This document shows, one piece after another, positions 1 through 7,858 of a DNA stretch of 64,000 nucleotides; within the stretch, counting starts at the first letter, position 1, and each line of letters begins with the position of its first letter. Source of the stretch: Clostridia bacterium. GTDB taxonomy: Bacteria > Bacillota > Clostridia > Oscillospirales > Acutalibacteraceae. The DNA lies in NCBI GenBank assembly GCA_900755895.1, contig CAAEIG010000241.1, forward strand, positions 62,001-126,000, read 5' to 3'. A program made the translations under genes and the position numbers. The notes under the pieces are model-generated. The model did not search any database and was not told the origin of the DNA. It was given only the letters and a program-made list of their open reading frames with translations.

Positions 1-194
1 GGCCGTGCACCGCAGTGAATTCCTTTGCAGCGCTCCAGATACTCTTTGACCTTCATTCCCTGAGCCAGAGCAGCCACACCTTGGGTATTGCCACTGCAAC
101 CGCCAGTGAACTTAACGGACTGAATCACACCGTCTTCCACCACAATGTCAATCTTTCGGGAACATACGCCTTTGGGCGTGTAATGGATCTCCAT
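1..194 (-). CDS. TSCPD domain protein (TIGR03905-like), 3' part outside window
   Basis: Reading the minus strand from the ATG at 194 gives a protein beginning MEIHYTPKGVCSRKIDIVVE and continuing with VKFTGGCSGNTQGVAAL and CKGIHCG up to the window edge. The three cysteines at GVCS, GGCSGN and RCKGIHC, and the small size, fit the short TSCPD domain proteins. In longer proteins this domain is found at the C-terminus of class II ribonucleotide reductases, but the stand-alone form has no established role. The start has a GGAAAGGAAG-type ribosome binding site and a good promoter at 239-267. The C-terminus is not visible. Confidence 0.75.
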   Translation of the reverse strand, partial: MEIHYTPKGVCSRKIDIVVEDGVIQSVKFTGGCSGNTQGVAALAQGMKVKEYLERCKGIHCGAR

Positions 195-238
195 AATCTA
201 TCCGCTTCCTTTCCTGGAATTTCTTCAATAACTTATTT

Positions 239-267
239 AATGTAGCAGATTTAGCACTCCTTGTCAA
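239..267 (-). promoter_or_regulatory. SigA-type promoter of the TSCPD gene
   Basis: On the minus strand TTGACA (267-262) is followed after 17 bases by TACATT (244-239), about 45 bases upstream of the TSCPD start codon. The -35 is a perfect match. Confidence 0.6.
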
Positions 268-308
268 GAAAACAGCCGACGAAGCGCCAACCACCTACAA
301 CGACTATC

Positions 309-1115
309 TCATTCCTCTTGGAAATGGGCAAACAGACGGTCCGGTTGGAATTGACGACTGGTCACATTGAAAAGCACCACAGACAGCACAGCCAACAATA
401 CCGTCACAACCAAGAGAAATAGAACTGTAATGCGAAACACTCCCGTAAACTGCACAAGATAGAGCAAGAGCAGCGGGAGCATTAAGTACCCCATAGTCTG
501 CATTGCCTCTCCCGAAGAATGCACGCGGGGCAATTCCCAACTGACAAATACCACTGAAAAAAGCGCAATGGTAGGTGTCAACAGCACCAAGCAGACAAGC
601 CATTCCAGGTTGAGGAAAAATGGCGCGCCCATAAGGATATCTGCCACAGAAGCCGTGATGGCAAAGGCAATGAAAGCCAGAACAGAAATTGCTACTGACA
701 ACAGCGTACAACATGTGATTTTAGCGTGGAGTAAAGATTTCACATCCATAGCGGAGAGCATAAGAGTCTCTAAGGTATCCCCCTCCTTCTCCCCCACAAA
801 CACACGAGATGCCGCTGTGACGGAACATATAATTGGCACGCAAAGGTACAGCATCGGACAAAGCAGCGTGGTAAAAGCAGCCATCCACTGCCGGCGCGGA
901 CCCACATTTTCCAACCCACCTACAATTTCCGCAAGCTTCTCAGGCAGGACAATGGATCCGTCCGCAGGAAGAAAACTGATGGCTACGGAATACATCAAAG
1001 GCAATGCCACTGCTAAAACAGCTGGCAAAAGCATCAAGATCGTACGAGTTCCCTTATCCCGCCAGATCATTCCCAAATCCTTGCCCACTAGCACAATTTC
1101 CGCGGACGAAAACAT
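309..1115 (-). CDS. ABC-2 type transporter permease
   Basis: A 268-residue membrane protein with about six hydrophobic segments. The first follows the ATG (around TRTILMLLPAVLAVALPLM). The motif FVGEKEGDTLETLML is the E-x-GTLE signature seen in ABC-2 and NatB-like export permeases. It is the membrane partner of the ATPase encoded just upstream. I chose the ATG at 1115, ten bases after the ATPase stop, because the conserved part starts here. The frame stays open up to an ATG at 1310, which would add 65 Arg/Ser/Glu-rich residues encoded entirely inside the ATPase gene. The ribosome binding site at 1115 is weak, so translation is probably coupled. Substrate unknown. Confidence 0.75.
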   Translation of the reverse strand: MFSSAEIVLVGKDLGMIWRDKGTRTILMLLPAVLAVALPLMYSVAISFLPADGSIVLPEKLAEIVGGLENVGPRRQWMAAFTTLLCPMLYLCVPIICSVTAASRVFVGEKEGDTLETLMLSAMDVKSLLHAKITCCTLLSVAISVLAFIAFAITASVADILMGAPFFLNLEWLVCLVLLTPTIALFSVVFVSWELPRVHSSGEAMQTMGYLMLPLLLLYLVQFTGVFRITVLFLLVVTVLLAVLSVVLFNVTSRQFQPDRLFAHFQEE

Positions 1116-1125
1116 TCGATGAAGG

Positions 1126-2226
1126 TCAAATCTCTTCTGAGGGCGTTCCTTCTCCAGCGAACTCCTCCTCTGGGGCCGTTCCTGACTCGTCCTCTCCACC
1201 GGATTCCTCTCCGAAACTCTCCTCTCCGTCGAGCTCCTCTTCAGAGGCTCCCTCCGGGAATTCCTCCTCCCAGAGCTCTCCATCCTCTGGGGCTTCGTTT
1301 GACGTTCCATCTTCTTCCGTCACCTTCTTTCGACCGCCTTCCAACCAGGCGGTATAAATCTCTTTTAAGGTGGGCTGCACAAGCTGTGCTTCATACAGCT
1401 GCAACCCGTTCTCTACAGCCTGTGTGATAATCTTCGGCATATCTTCGCGGCTTTCGATCTCGCGTTCCCAAGCGTCCCCCACTCGACTAAACCCGACTGG
1501 GGCAGGACTTTCCTCGCTCAGTCGCAGCCGCGCTCGGAACCCCACTCCTGCTCCCTGACGCAGTGTTTCCAGAGAACCACGTGCCAACAACATCCCTTGA
1601 CGCAGTATCGCAAACCCCTCACAGAGCACTTGTGCAAAAGCCATATTGGAGCTGCACAGAAATAAGGTAACACCCTCTTCCGCGCCTACACAGGAAAGTA
1701 ACTCTTGAATGGCATCCGCTGCTTCCAAATCCAAACCACCGGAGGGTTCATCCACCAACAGTATCTGCGGTCGGTGCATCAAGGCTCGGGCCAAAGAAGC
1801 TCGACGAAGCACACCGGTTGTCAAATCCTTCACCAGCATGTCTCGGGCTTCCCAGATATCCAGCTTGTGAAGGAGAAAAGAAGAACGTTCCAAAGCGTCA
1901 TTGTCATCAAATCCGTGAAGCCCTGCAAAAAAGCGCAGATTCTCATACAGCGTCATATCCGTATAGAGTTTGGCGTGCCCCAACAAGGTTCCCGACAGAG
2001 TGTGAAGCTTTTGCGGCTCGTGGGCAGGGGACAATCCCAAAACCGTGCATTCTCCAGAAGTGGGGCGGGTCAGACCGGAAAGCAGTCGGATGAGCGTGGT
2101 CTTACCACAGCCCTTTTCCCCCACACAAGCAAAAGCTTCCCCTTGGGGAACCTGCAGATTCAATCCGCTCAAGGCCAATTGACCGCCATATTCTTTTGTT
2201 AAATCAAACGCGGCTATGGCATCCAT
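1126..2226 (-). CDS. ABC transporter ATP-binding protein with acidic C-terminal tail
   Basis: A 366-residue cytoplasmic ATPase that should power the adjacent permease. Walker A is GEKGCGKTT (about residue 36), Walker B is ILLVDEP and the D-loop is SGGLDLE. The signature motif is LTTGV instead of LSGGQ, and the switch histidine appears as Asn in LCSSNM, so catalysis may be altered. A non-conserved tail of about 50 residues, very rich in Glu, Gly and Ser, ends the protein and is encoded by a purine-rich tract. The ATG at 2226 has AGGGGG seven bases upstream. The gene lies 13 bases after the HD protein gene and belongs to the same operon. Family is clear, substrate is not. Confidence 0.8.
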   Translation of the reverse strand: MDAIAAFDLTKEYGGQLALSGLNLQVPQGEAFACVGEKGCGKTTLIRLLSGLTRPTSGECTVLGLSPAHEPQKLHTLSGTLLGHAKLYTDMTLYENLRFFAGLHGFDDNDALERSSFLLHKLDIWEARDMLVKDLTTGVLRRASLARALMHRPQILLVDEPSGGLDLEAADAIQELLSCVGAEEGVTLFLCSSNMAFAQVLCEGFAILRQGMLLARGSLETLRQGAGVGFRARLRLSEESPAPVGFSRVGDAWEREIESREDMPKIITQAVENGLQLYEAQLVQPTLKEIYTAWLEGGRKKVTEEDGTSNEAPEDGELWEEEFPEGASEEELDGEESFGEESGGEDESGTAPEEEFAGEGTPSEEI

Positions 2227-2239
2227 ACCCGTTCCCCCT

Positions 2240-2827
2240 TTAATTGCGAATCTCTGAGGTACCGTGCTCCCGCAAATAAGTGGCTTCCAAATCCGCCAAA
2301 TGAAGCTTTACAGCCAATGGGTATTTATCAAAGGCAGCGCTGATGGCAAAACTACCGCCTTTTACAGCTTCGTCAAAACCGCCCATGTGCCAACGAATCG
2401 CTACAGCCTCAGCTGGTTTTAACCGCACAAACCGTTCAATGAGATAGACGGATTTTTCTCCATGGCCATAAGGAAAGGCGTCTTCCACTGCATAAAAGGG
2501 CTTTTTCTCCCACTGACCTGTCTCGTCGTTTTTCACGTTTCGCGTGGAGACCTTATAGAATTGGGCTTTGCACACATCGTGAAGCAGCCCGCACAACGCA
2601 AAACTCTCCTCGCTATCCGTTTCCTCAAAATACTTTTCCCGCAGCACTTTATAGACATTCACACTGTGCTGGACCAATCCAAACTCACAAGCACAATGGA
2701 ACTTGGTACTTGCCGGCGCTGTAAAAAAGTCCGTGGTTCCCAACCACTCCAACAGTTTTTCACCATTATGCCGGGTGACATGAGCTTTATAGATCTCCTC
2801 AAATTCCTCTCGATACTGGTTTCCCAT
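2240..2827 (-). CDS. HD-domain phosphohydrolase
   Basis: A 195-residue soluble protein of the HD superfamily (metal-dependent phosphohydrolases acting on nucleotides or similar phosphoesters). The metal-ligand pattern is visible: HSVNVY, LLHDVCK (the HD pair), PYGHGEKS, IRWHMGGFD and HLADL. The ATG at 2827 is preferred over an upstream in-frame start because GGGAGG lies six bases before it. It is the first gene of an operon with the ABC ATPase and permease. The exact substrate cannot be read from the sequence, and the link to the transporter is by position only. Confidence 0.75.
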   Translation of the reverse strand: MGNQYREEFEEIYKAHVTRHNGEKLLEWLGTTDFFTAPASTKFHCACEFGLVQHSVNVYKVLREKYFEETDSEESFALCGLLHDVCKAQFYKVSTRNVKNDETGQWEKKPFYAVEDAFPYGHGEKSVYLIERFVRLKPAEAVAIRWHMGGFDEAVKGGSFAISAAFDKYPLAVKLHLADLEATYLREHGTSEIRN

Positions 2828-2869
2828 AGTTAGCCTCCCTTCCTGTATAAGCGCGGCTCTTTTGTACAA

Positions 2870-2897
2870 GGATATCATAAAAAGGGGGATTTTTCAA
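2870..2897 (-). promoter_or_regulatory. Promoter of the HD/ABC operon
   Basis: Minus strand TTGAAA (2897-2892), a 16-base spacer and TATCCT (2875-2870), about 45 bases before the HD protein start. Confidence 0.45.
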
Positions 2898-2921
2898 ATT
2901 AAAATCGAAAAGCCTGCAATC

Positions 2922-2952
2922 AAAAAAGGACTGCATGCTGCAGCCCTTTTTT
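2922..2952 (-). terminator. Terminator of the YitT-family gene
   Basis: On the minus strand a GGGCTGCA/TGCAGTCC stem with one G-U pair is followed by TTTTTT, directly after the stop codon of the YitT-family gene. Confidence 0.8.
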
Positions 2953-2955
2953 CGG

Positions 2956-3840
2956 TCAATCCGCGCGAAACCCTTTTCCGATGATCTCACTGGTGTTCGT
3001 GATAAACATGAATGAGTGAGGATCAATTTGCTTGCACTTCTGGCGCAACCGCACTGCCTCTCCCCGACGCACCGCAGTGAGCACTACTTTTCTATCCTCA
3101 TGAGAAAAAGCTCCTTGACCATCCACTACGGTAGAACTGTGATGCAGTTCTTTGATGATGAAGTCGCAAATCTCCTGGGGTTTCGAGGTGACGATGGAGA
3201 AAAATTTGCAGAGATTGATACTTTCAATGACAGAATCCACCACGAAAGCTTTGAGGAACAATCCCAACACAGAGAACATGCCTGTCTCGATCCCAAAGAA
3301 AAAGCAAGAGGCCAGTGCTATGACACTGTCACTGACAAAGAGAGCCTTTCCAATATCGGAGATACTGGTGTACTTTTTCAAGATCATTGCCACAATATCC
3401 GTACCACCGGAGGAGGCATTATAATTGAACATCAAAGCGGAACCCACTGCCGGCAGCATCATAGCAAAACACAGCTCCAGAACAGGTTGGTTGGTGAAGG
3501 GCTTGTCCATGGGATAAATCCGCTCCAGAGCCCAGGTTTCAAAGGAGTACATCAGACTGCAATAAGTCGTCCAAAACCCAAACTGCCGCCCCAAAAATAG
3601 ATAGCCTACGATTAACAATAGAATATTGATAATGGCCATCAACGTTGCCGTGGACACATTGGGAATCACACTACTGAGAATAATCGAGATGCCGCTGACA
3701 CCGCCCGTGGAGAAATTGTTGGGCAGCTTAAAGAAATAAACCCCCATTGTCAACAGCAGCACACCAAGATTCACCAACAAAAATGCTTTTATATTTTCCT
3801 TTGTCAAAAATGGTTTCTTAGGTTCTGTTTCCGTTTTCAT
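2956..3840 (-). CDS. YitT family membrane protein (DUF161/DUF2179)
   Basis: A 294-residue protein with five to six predicted membrane helices (first around LLVNLGVLLLTMGVYFFKL) and the glycine-rich motif NNFSTGGVSGISIIL typical of YitT proteins. A second motif, NASSGGTDIVAMIL, repeats the pattern. The last 90 residues, from about FFSIVTSKPQEICDFII, form the soluble C-terminal domain that ends in the family-typical FMFITNTSEIIGKGF. Length is usual for the family (about 280-290). The ATG at 3840 has GGAGGACAG upstream. It is monocistronic with its own terminator. The transported substrate of YitT proteins is not established. Confidence 0.85.
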   Translation of the reverse strand: MKTETEPKKPFLTKENIKAFLLVNLGVLLLTMGVYFFKLPNNFSTGGVSGISIILSSVIPNVSTATLMAIINILLLIVGYLFLGRQFGFWTTYCSLMYSFETWALERIYPMDKPFTNQPVLELCFAMMLPAVGSALMFNYNASSGGTDIVAMILKKYTSISDIGKALFVSDSVIALASCFFFGIETGMFSVLGLFLKAFVVDSVIESINLCKFFSIVTSKPQEICDFIIKELHHSSTVVDGQGAFSHEDRKVVLTAVRRGEAVRLRQKCKQIDPHSFMFITNTSEIIGKGFRAD

Positions 3841-3946
3841 CTCTGTCCTCCATCACTTACAGATCTCAAACTAAAAATAAACTGTGTTTCTACAAACCTT
3901 TGAGATTCTACCACACCAAAGGCCATTTTACAACCGCAACACACAG

Positions 3947-3984
3947 AAAAGCGTTCCCGAAACAGTCTTCGAGAACGCTTTTTT
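3947..3984 (-). terminator. Terminator after the sugar isomerase gene
   Basis: AAAAGCGTTC pairs with GAACGCTTTT around a 15-base loop, just past the stop of the isomerase. The U tract is longer on the plus strand, but no plus-strand gene ends here. Confidence 0.6.
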
Positions 3985-4000
3985 CCCCTATATCAAGATC

Positions 4001-4843
4001 TTAGCCAATCTTTTCTCGCAGGAATTTTACAGCGAGGGCAATATCCGCAGCAGGGTCATCCCCCACCTCACGCTCGATGGTCAAGAACCCACGATAGCCA
4101 ATATCATCCAACGCCTTCAAGTAAGCAGGAAAATCTACATCGCCCTGGCCCAAAGGCAGCTCGATGAACGAAGGATCTTGCAGCATATCGGACTCCGCCA
4201 TACCGTAGAGAACCTCCGGATCCACATAGCGCAGACGCCGTCCATCCTTTGCATGGGTATGCACAATGTAGTCCTTCAACGTGTGTACAGCCTCTACAGG
4301 ATCATCGCCAGTGACCATGACAAAGTTTGCGGGATCCAGGTTTACTGCCACGCCGGTGGAATGCAGCCCGTCCAAGAAGTTCTTGAGAACCGGAGCTGTC
4401 TCAGGACCGGTCTCAATTGCAAAATGTCCCTCCATGGAATCAGCATAGGCAGCCAACTGACCGCAAGCATCCTGCATAATGGCATACCTGGGATCCGTAG
4501 GATCTGAAGGCACTACGCCGATATGGGTTGTAACCACATCGGTCCCCAACTGCTTTGCCAAATCCATAATCCGTTTGGACTGCTCAATCAGAGCAGGATT
4601 CTTTTCGGGATTGCTGAAGCCTTCTCCCAAATCTCCACACAGCGCGGAGATGGTCAGGCCCCTATCCTGCACATTCTTCAAAAACTCCCGGCACTTCTCC
4701 GGAGTCATGGTCTCGGGTGTAATTTCACTGAAAGTTGCGCGAACCTGAACACCCTGCATACCGAGGGCCTGAGCTCTATCCAGAGACTCGATCACACCAA
4801 GGCGAAAAGATTCCAACAGGACGCCAATGGGAAACTGATACAT
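4001..4843 (-). CDS. Sugar phosphate isomerase/epimerase family protein (TIM barrel)
   Basis: A 280-residue protein of the xylose-isomerase-like TIM barrel superfamily (AP endonuclease 2 fold; includes IolE and IolI). Barrel strands and metal-ligand candidates are visible at VVTTHIG, FAIETGPE, VNLDPANF, IVHTHAKDG and FLTIEREVG, matching the usual E-D-H-E metal site. It follows the Gfo/Idh/MocA oxidoreductase by 28 bases in the same operon and has AGGAAAGGA before the ATG. This pairing is common in pathways that oxidise inositol or unusual sugars, but the substrate is not evident here. Confidence 0.75.
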   Translation of the reverse strand: MYQFPIGVLLESFRLGVIESLDRAQALGMQGVQVRATFSEITPETMTPEKCREFLKNVQDRGLTISALCGDLGEGFSNPEKNPALIEQSKRIMDLAKQLGTDVVTTHIGVVPSDPTDPRYAIMQDACGQLAAYADSMEGHFAIETGPETAPVLKNFLDGLHSTGVAVNLDPANFVMVTGDDPVEAVHTLKDYIVHTHAKDGRRLRYVDPEVLYGMAESDMLQDPSFIELPLGQGDVDFPAYLKALDDIGYRGFLTIEREVGDDPAADIALAVKFLREKIG

Positions 4844-4871
4844 AGCAATACCGTTCCTTTCCTGGGATAAT

Positions 4872-5924
4872 TTACTCCAGCACGATCTCCTTATGCTGAT
4901 CGGCGGAATCGTAAATGGCCTGCATCATCTTGGCCGTGACAATCACGGTGTCGATGTGAGAAGGTAGCTTCTTGCCGGTCTTCACACAGTCAATGAAGGA
5001 GTCGATCTCGTTCTGGAACATATTCGTTGTGACAAATTGAGGAGTGTAGCCAATCAGAGCGCCATTCTCCGTGGTATACACAGTGAAGTCGCTGCCATAC
5101 TGCAGACGGATACCCCCCTTGTCGCCCATGAAATCAATGTAGCAATCCTTCTCGCCAATATTCTGAGCCCAAGCACCATTGAGGGTAATCACAGGGCCGG
5201 AAGTGCGGATGAGGCCAGTCACGGAGTCATCGACGTCGTAAACACCATCATAATTGGGCTGACGAGACCACATATTGGTAAACACATATTCCTTCATATT
5301 CTTGCCCAGCTTGCAGAAGGTTTCGCCGCTGACAGTTTTAATCGCGGGATCACCACAGCAGTACATCACAATATCCAAATAATGGACGCCCCAGTCGATC
5401 AGAACGCCGCCGCCGGAGACAGCCTTGTTAGTGAAGTCGCCGCCCAAGCCCGGGATGGAACGGTAAGCGCGGAAGCTGACATACACATGGTGGATGTTGC
5501 CCAGCTTGCCCTGATCGATATACTCCTTGATGCGGTTGACACCGTCATTGAAGCGGTTGACCACACCGATATTCAAAATCTTGCCGGTCTCATGCTGCAC
5601 CTTCTGCATCTCAAGAGCTTCGGCGTATGTACGAGCTGCGGGCTTCTCGCAGAGAACATTCTTGCCAGCACGCAGAGCATCCATAGAAATCTGCGCATGA
5701 ACATTGTTGGGGGTGCATACGGAAATGGCTTCGATCTCAGGATCGGCCAGCACCTCGTGATAATCCTTCACAGCGGTACCGCAACCATACTTCTCCACGG
5801 CTGCTTGAGCCCGCTCCGGGATAATATCGCAGAAATACTTGATTTCTGCCTCAGCGTTTTTCATATAGGCGGGAATATGAGCGGAATTGGCAATGGTACC
5901 GCAGCCGATCACTGCAATCTTCAT
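4872..5924 (-). CDS. Gfo/Idh/MocA family NAD(P)-dependent oxidoreductase
   Basis: A 350-residue dehydrogenase. The N-terminus MKIAVIGCGTIANSAHIPAY is a Rossmann nucleotide-binding motif, and LCEKPAARTYAEA carries the EKP motif characteristic of the family. GGGVLIDWGVHYLDIVMY corresponds to the D-x-G-x-H-x-x-D catalytic region, and the C-terminal half forms the alpha/beta substrate domain. The start at 5924 is chosen because AAAGGAG lies nine bases upstream; the open frame runs further upstream without similarity. It probably oxidises a sugar or cyclitol in partnership with the downstream isomerase. The substrate is unknown. Confidence 0.85.
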   Translation of the reverse strand: MKIAVIGCGTIANSAHIPAYMKNAEAEIKYFCDIIPERAQAAVEKYGCGTAVKDYHEVLADPEIEAISVCTPNNVHAQISMDALRAGKNVLCEKPAARTYAEALEMQKVQHETGKILNIGVVNRFNDGVNRIKEYIDQGKLGNIHHVYVSFRAYRSIPGLGGDFTNKAVSGGGVLIDWGVHYLDIVMYCCGDPAIKTVSGETFCKLGKNMKEYVFTNMWSRQPNYDGVYDVDDSVTGLIRTSGPVITLNGAWAQNIGEKDCYIDFMGDKGGIRLQYGSDFTVYTTENGALIGYTPQFVTTNMFQNEIDSFIDCVKTGKKLPSHIDTVIVTAKMMQAIYDSADQHKEIVLE

Positions 5925-5994
5925 AAAACGACACTCCTTTATGCGCAGATAGATTTCTTGTTCTGAGAAGACAGGTGTCTGCTTTCTAGTTATG

Positions 5995-6022
5995 ATTATA
6001 TCGCATAGTTCCAATTTTGCAA
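5995..6022 (-). promoter_or_regulatory. Promoter of the oxidoreductase/isomerase operon
   Basis: Minus strand TTGCAA (6022-6017), a 16-base spacer and TATAAT (6000-5995). It is divergent from the nitroreductase promoter. Confidence 0.6.
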
Positions 6023-6080
6023 CAATCATTTCCCAAAAACTTGGCATTTTTGTAAAGTTGCAAGTTCTTTCACCAAAGAT

Positions 6081-6109
6081 TTGCCAGGTCTTTTTCACTG
6101 TGCTATAAT
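6081..6109 (+). promoter_or_regulatory. Promoter of the nitroreductase gene
   Basis: TTGCCA (6081-6086), a 17-base spacer and TATAAT (6104-6109), 32 bases before the start codon. Confidence 0.7.
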
Positions 6110-6141
6110 AAAGTCATCATAGCATTTGGAGGAGAATTTCT

Positions 6142-6852
6142 ATGAACGAAACACTGGAGCTTTTGATGAAACGGAAATCCGTGCGAGTCTTTGAGGAGCG
6201 TCCCATCGGCCCCGAGGAAAAACAGGCTATTCTCAGCGCTGCCATGCGCGCTCCTACCGCAGGAAATTCCATGCTTTATTCCATCTTGGATATCACTGAC
6301 CAGACCTTGAAGGACAAACTGGCCGTCACCTGCGACCACCAGCCTTTTATCGCCAAAGCCCCCTTGGTACTGGTATTCCTGGCTGACTACCGCCGTTGGT
6401 ACCGGAAGTTCCAGCAGGCTGGTTGTGAGAATGTCCCCGCTCCTCGGCTGAGCGATTTGATCTTAGCCACCAATGATACGGTAATTGCCGCTCACGCTGC
6501 CTGTGTTGCCGCCGAAAGCCTAGGCATCGGCTCTTGCTACATTGGAGATATCATCGAGCAATGGGAACAGCACCAGGAGATGTTCCACCTGCCCAAATAT
6601 GTGGCTCCCGTCTCCATGTTGGTGTTTGGCTACCCCACCCAGCAGCAGAAGGACCGGCCCCAGACCAGCCGCTTCCCCCAGAAAATGATTGTCATGGAGA
6701 ACGGATATCATGATCTCACCGACGAGGAACTGCAAGAATACTATCCCAATGACAAAGCCCAAGCCTTTTTCAACCGCAAATATGTCTCGGATTTCTCTTG
6801 GGAAATGGCCAGGTCTGCTGAGGAGATCTTGAAAAACTGGGAAGGAAAATAA
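6142..6852 (+). CDS. Nitroreductase family protein
   Basis: A 236-residue flavin-dependent oxidoreductase of the NfsA/FRP type. The N-terminus LLMKRKSVRVFEERPIGPEE contains the R-(K/R)-S-x-R-x-F motif that binds FMN, and AAMRAPTAGNSM is the second FMN-binding loop. LGIGSCYIGDI is the conserved central segment, and the C-terminal extension FNRKYVSDFS fits NfsA-like enzymes. Such enzymes reduce nitroaromatics or quinones with NAD(P)H and FMN; the physiological substrate is open. The ATG at 6142 follows TTGGAGGAG. The gene is monocistronic, with its own promoter and terminator. Confidence 0.85.
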   Translation: MNETLELLMKRKSVRVFEERPIGPEEKQAILSAAMRAPTAGNSMLYSILDITDQTLKDKLAVTCDHQPFIAKAPLVLVFLADYRRWYRKFQQAGCENVPAPRLSDLILATNDTVIAAHAACVAAESLGIGSCYIGDIIEQWEQHQEMFHLPKYVAPVSMLVFGYPTQQQKDRPQTSRFPQKMIVMENGYHDLTDEELQEYYPNDKAQAFFNRKYVSDFSWEMARSAEEILKNWEGK

Positions 6853-6869
6853 CATCCATTGAATTCTGT

Positions 6870-6900
6870 AAAAAAGGGCGCTGAAAGGCGTCCTTTTTTC
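6870..6900 (+). terminator. Terminator after the nitroreductase gene
   Basis: AAAAGGGCGC and GCGTCCTTTT form a short stem (one G-U pair) followed by TTTTTT, 18 bases after the stop codon. Confidence 0.7.
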
Positions 6901-6929
6901 TTGACTTTTTCTCCTGTCGGGACTATACT
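6901..6929 (+). promoter_or_regulatory. Promoter of the PadR/HAAS operon
   Basis: TTGACT (6901-6906), 17 bases, TATACT (6924-6929). The palindromic operator at 6938-6960 covers the expected transcription start. Confidence 0.7.
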
Positions 6930-6937
6930 GATAGCAT

Positions 6938-6960
6938 ACTATTTAGCAATGCTAAATAGT
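6938..6960 (+). promoter_or_regulatory. Perfect palindromic operator, probably for PadR autoregulation
   Basis: Two perfect 11-base arms, ACTATTTAGCA (6938-6948) and TGCTAAATAGT (6950-6960), flank a single A. The site lies 8 bases after the -10 and 19 bases before the padR-like start codon, so bound protein would block initiation. PadR-family repressors usually bind such dyads in their own promoters. Confidence 0.65.
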
Positions 6961-6979
6961 GATGGAAAGGGGGAGTTCT

Positions 6980-7336
6980 ATGGATAACCGCTATGTTCAA
7001 CAGTTCAAAAAGGGATCTTTGGAAATGGTCCTTCTCTGCCTGATCGCACGAAAAGAAACCTATGGCTATGAAATCCTCACCTGTCTCAATGAAAACGGCG
7101 GGGGAATCTGGGGGTACGCCAAAGAGGGCACCATTTATCCCATCCTCTACCGGTTGCAAGAGGCCGGCCTAGTTGTCTCCCGACTTGCCCCATCAGCAGC
7201 CAACGGAGGCACCAAAAAGTATTATGCTATCACAGAAAAGGGCCTGCAAACCTTGCAAGAGCTCACATCATTTTGGGCGGATTACAGCCGCTGCGTGGAC
7301 GGATTTATCTCCCAATGGAAGGAGTCATCGCAATGA
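6980..7336 (+). CDS. PadR family transcriptional regulator
   Basis: A 118-residue winged-helix regulator. Family features are KGSLEMVLLCLIARKETYGYEIL (residues about 9-32), KEGTIYPILYRLQEAGLV (recognition helix and wing start) and GGTKKYYAITEKGLQTL (wing), followed by a C-terminal helix for dimerisation. The start at 6980 has AAAGGGGGAG upstream; an earlier in-frame ATG at 6959 lies inside the operator and is unlikely. Its stop overlaps the next gene start (ATGA). PadR repressors with a downstream HAAS membrane gene are common in Firmicutes; the effector is unknown. Confidence 0.9.
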   Translation: MDNRYVQQFKKGSLEMVLLCLIARKETYGYEILTCLNENGGGIWGYAKEGTIYPILYRLQEAGLVVSRLAPSAANGGTKKYYAITEKGLQTLQELTSFWADYSRCVDGFISQWKESSQ

Positions 7337-7773
7337 AAGAACAATACATTCGACAGGTCAAACACCATCTTTACCTTCCAAGAAAGCAAAAACAGGAAGT
7401 ACTCCGGGATCTTGAGGAAATCTTTGCCTCTGCCCAAGAACATGGCGAAACGGAAAATCAAGTGATGGAACGCTTAGGGGACCCGAAAGAATATGCTCGT
7501 GAGGTGCAAAAGCCGCTGGATCAACGCCGAGGCGGAACCGCCCTGGTGGGACTTGTGCTTTCCTGCATTGTATGCGTTGGTGCAGTCGCGCTGTTCCTTT
7601 CCACTTTAGAAACTTGGGTCCCACAAAATGCCATTGGTGCTGCCCAAGGCAGCACATCTATTCAGATCGTGGGAGGAGTTGACATCTCTCCTCTGCTCCT
7701 GGTGATCGCAGCTCTCGCATTGGTATGTGGCACTTACTGCGGTTTGAGGGTCTACCGCTCTCGACATTTGTAA
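7333..7773 (+). CDS. HAAS/DUF1700-like membrane protein
   Basis: A 146-residue protein. The N-terminal half (MKEQYIRQVKHHLYLPRKQK and following, to about residue 60) contains the helical HAAS-type domain, with the signature LRDLEEIF and LGDPKEYAREV. Two membrane helices follow (about residues 68-90 and 120-140). It overlaps the PadR stop by four bases and is translationally coupled to it. PadR-HAAS pairs usually act as membrane stress or signalling modules, the HAAS domain being proposed to sequester or sense. No enzymatic residues are visible. Confidence 0.7.
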   Translation: MKEQYIRQVKHHLYLPRKQKQEVLRDLEEIFASAQEHGETENQVMERLGDPKEYAREVQKPLDQRRGGTALVGLVLSCIVCVGAVALFLSTLETWVPQNAIGAAQGSTSIQIVGGVDISPLLLVIAALALVCGTYCGLRVYRSRHL

Positions 7774-7790
7774 TCATGGCAGCTATATGG

Positions 7791-7826
7791 AAAAGCTTCT
7801 GGAAGGATTCCTTCCAGAAGCTTTTT
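7791..7826 (+). terminator. Terminator of the PadR/HAAS operon
   Basis: Perfect 14-base stem AAGCTTCTGGAAGG / CCTTCCAGAAGCTT with a three-base loop and TTTTTT. Confidence 0.9.
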
Positions 7827-7858
7827 TCAAAGGGATTTCTCCCCATCACATGCAAAGT

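Noticed and set aside
251..259. TTAGCACTC, half of a CIRCE heat-shock operator
   Set aside because: The second half GAGTGCTAA nine bases away is missing, and it lies before a TSCPD gene, not a chaperone gene.
5925..6098. N-terminal extension of the Gfo/Idh/MocA oxidoreductase (58 codons)
   Set aside because: The Rossmann motif begins right after the ATG at 5924, which has a strong ribosome binding site, and the promoter lies inside the extension.
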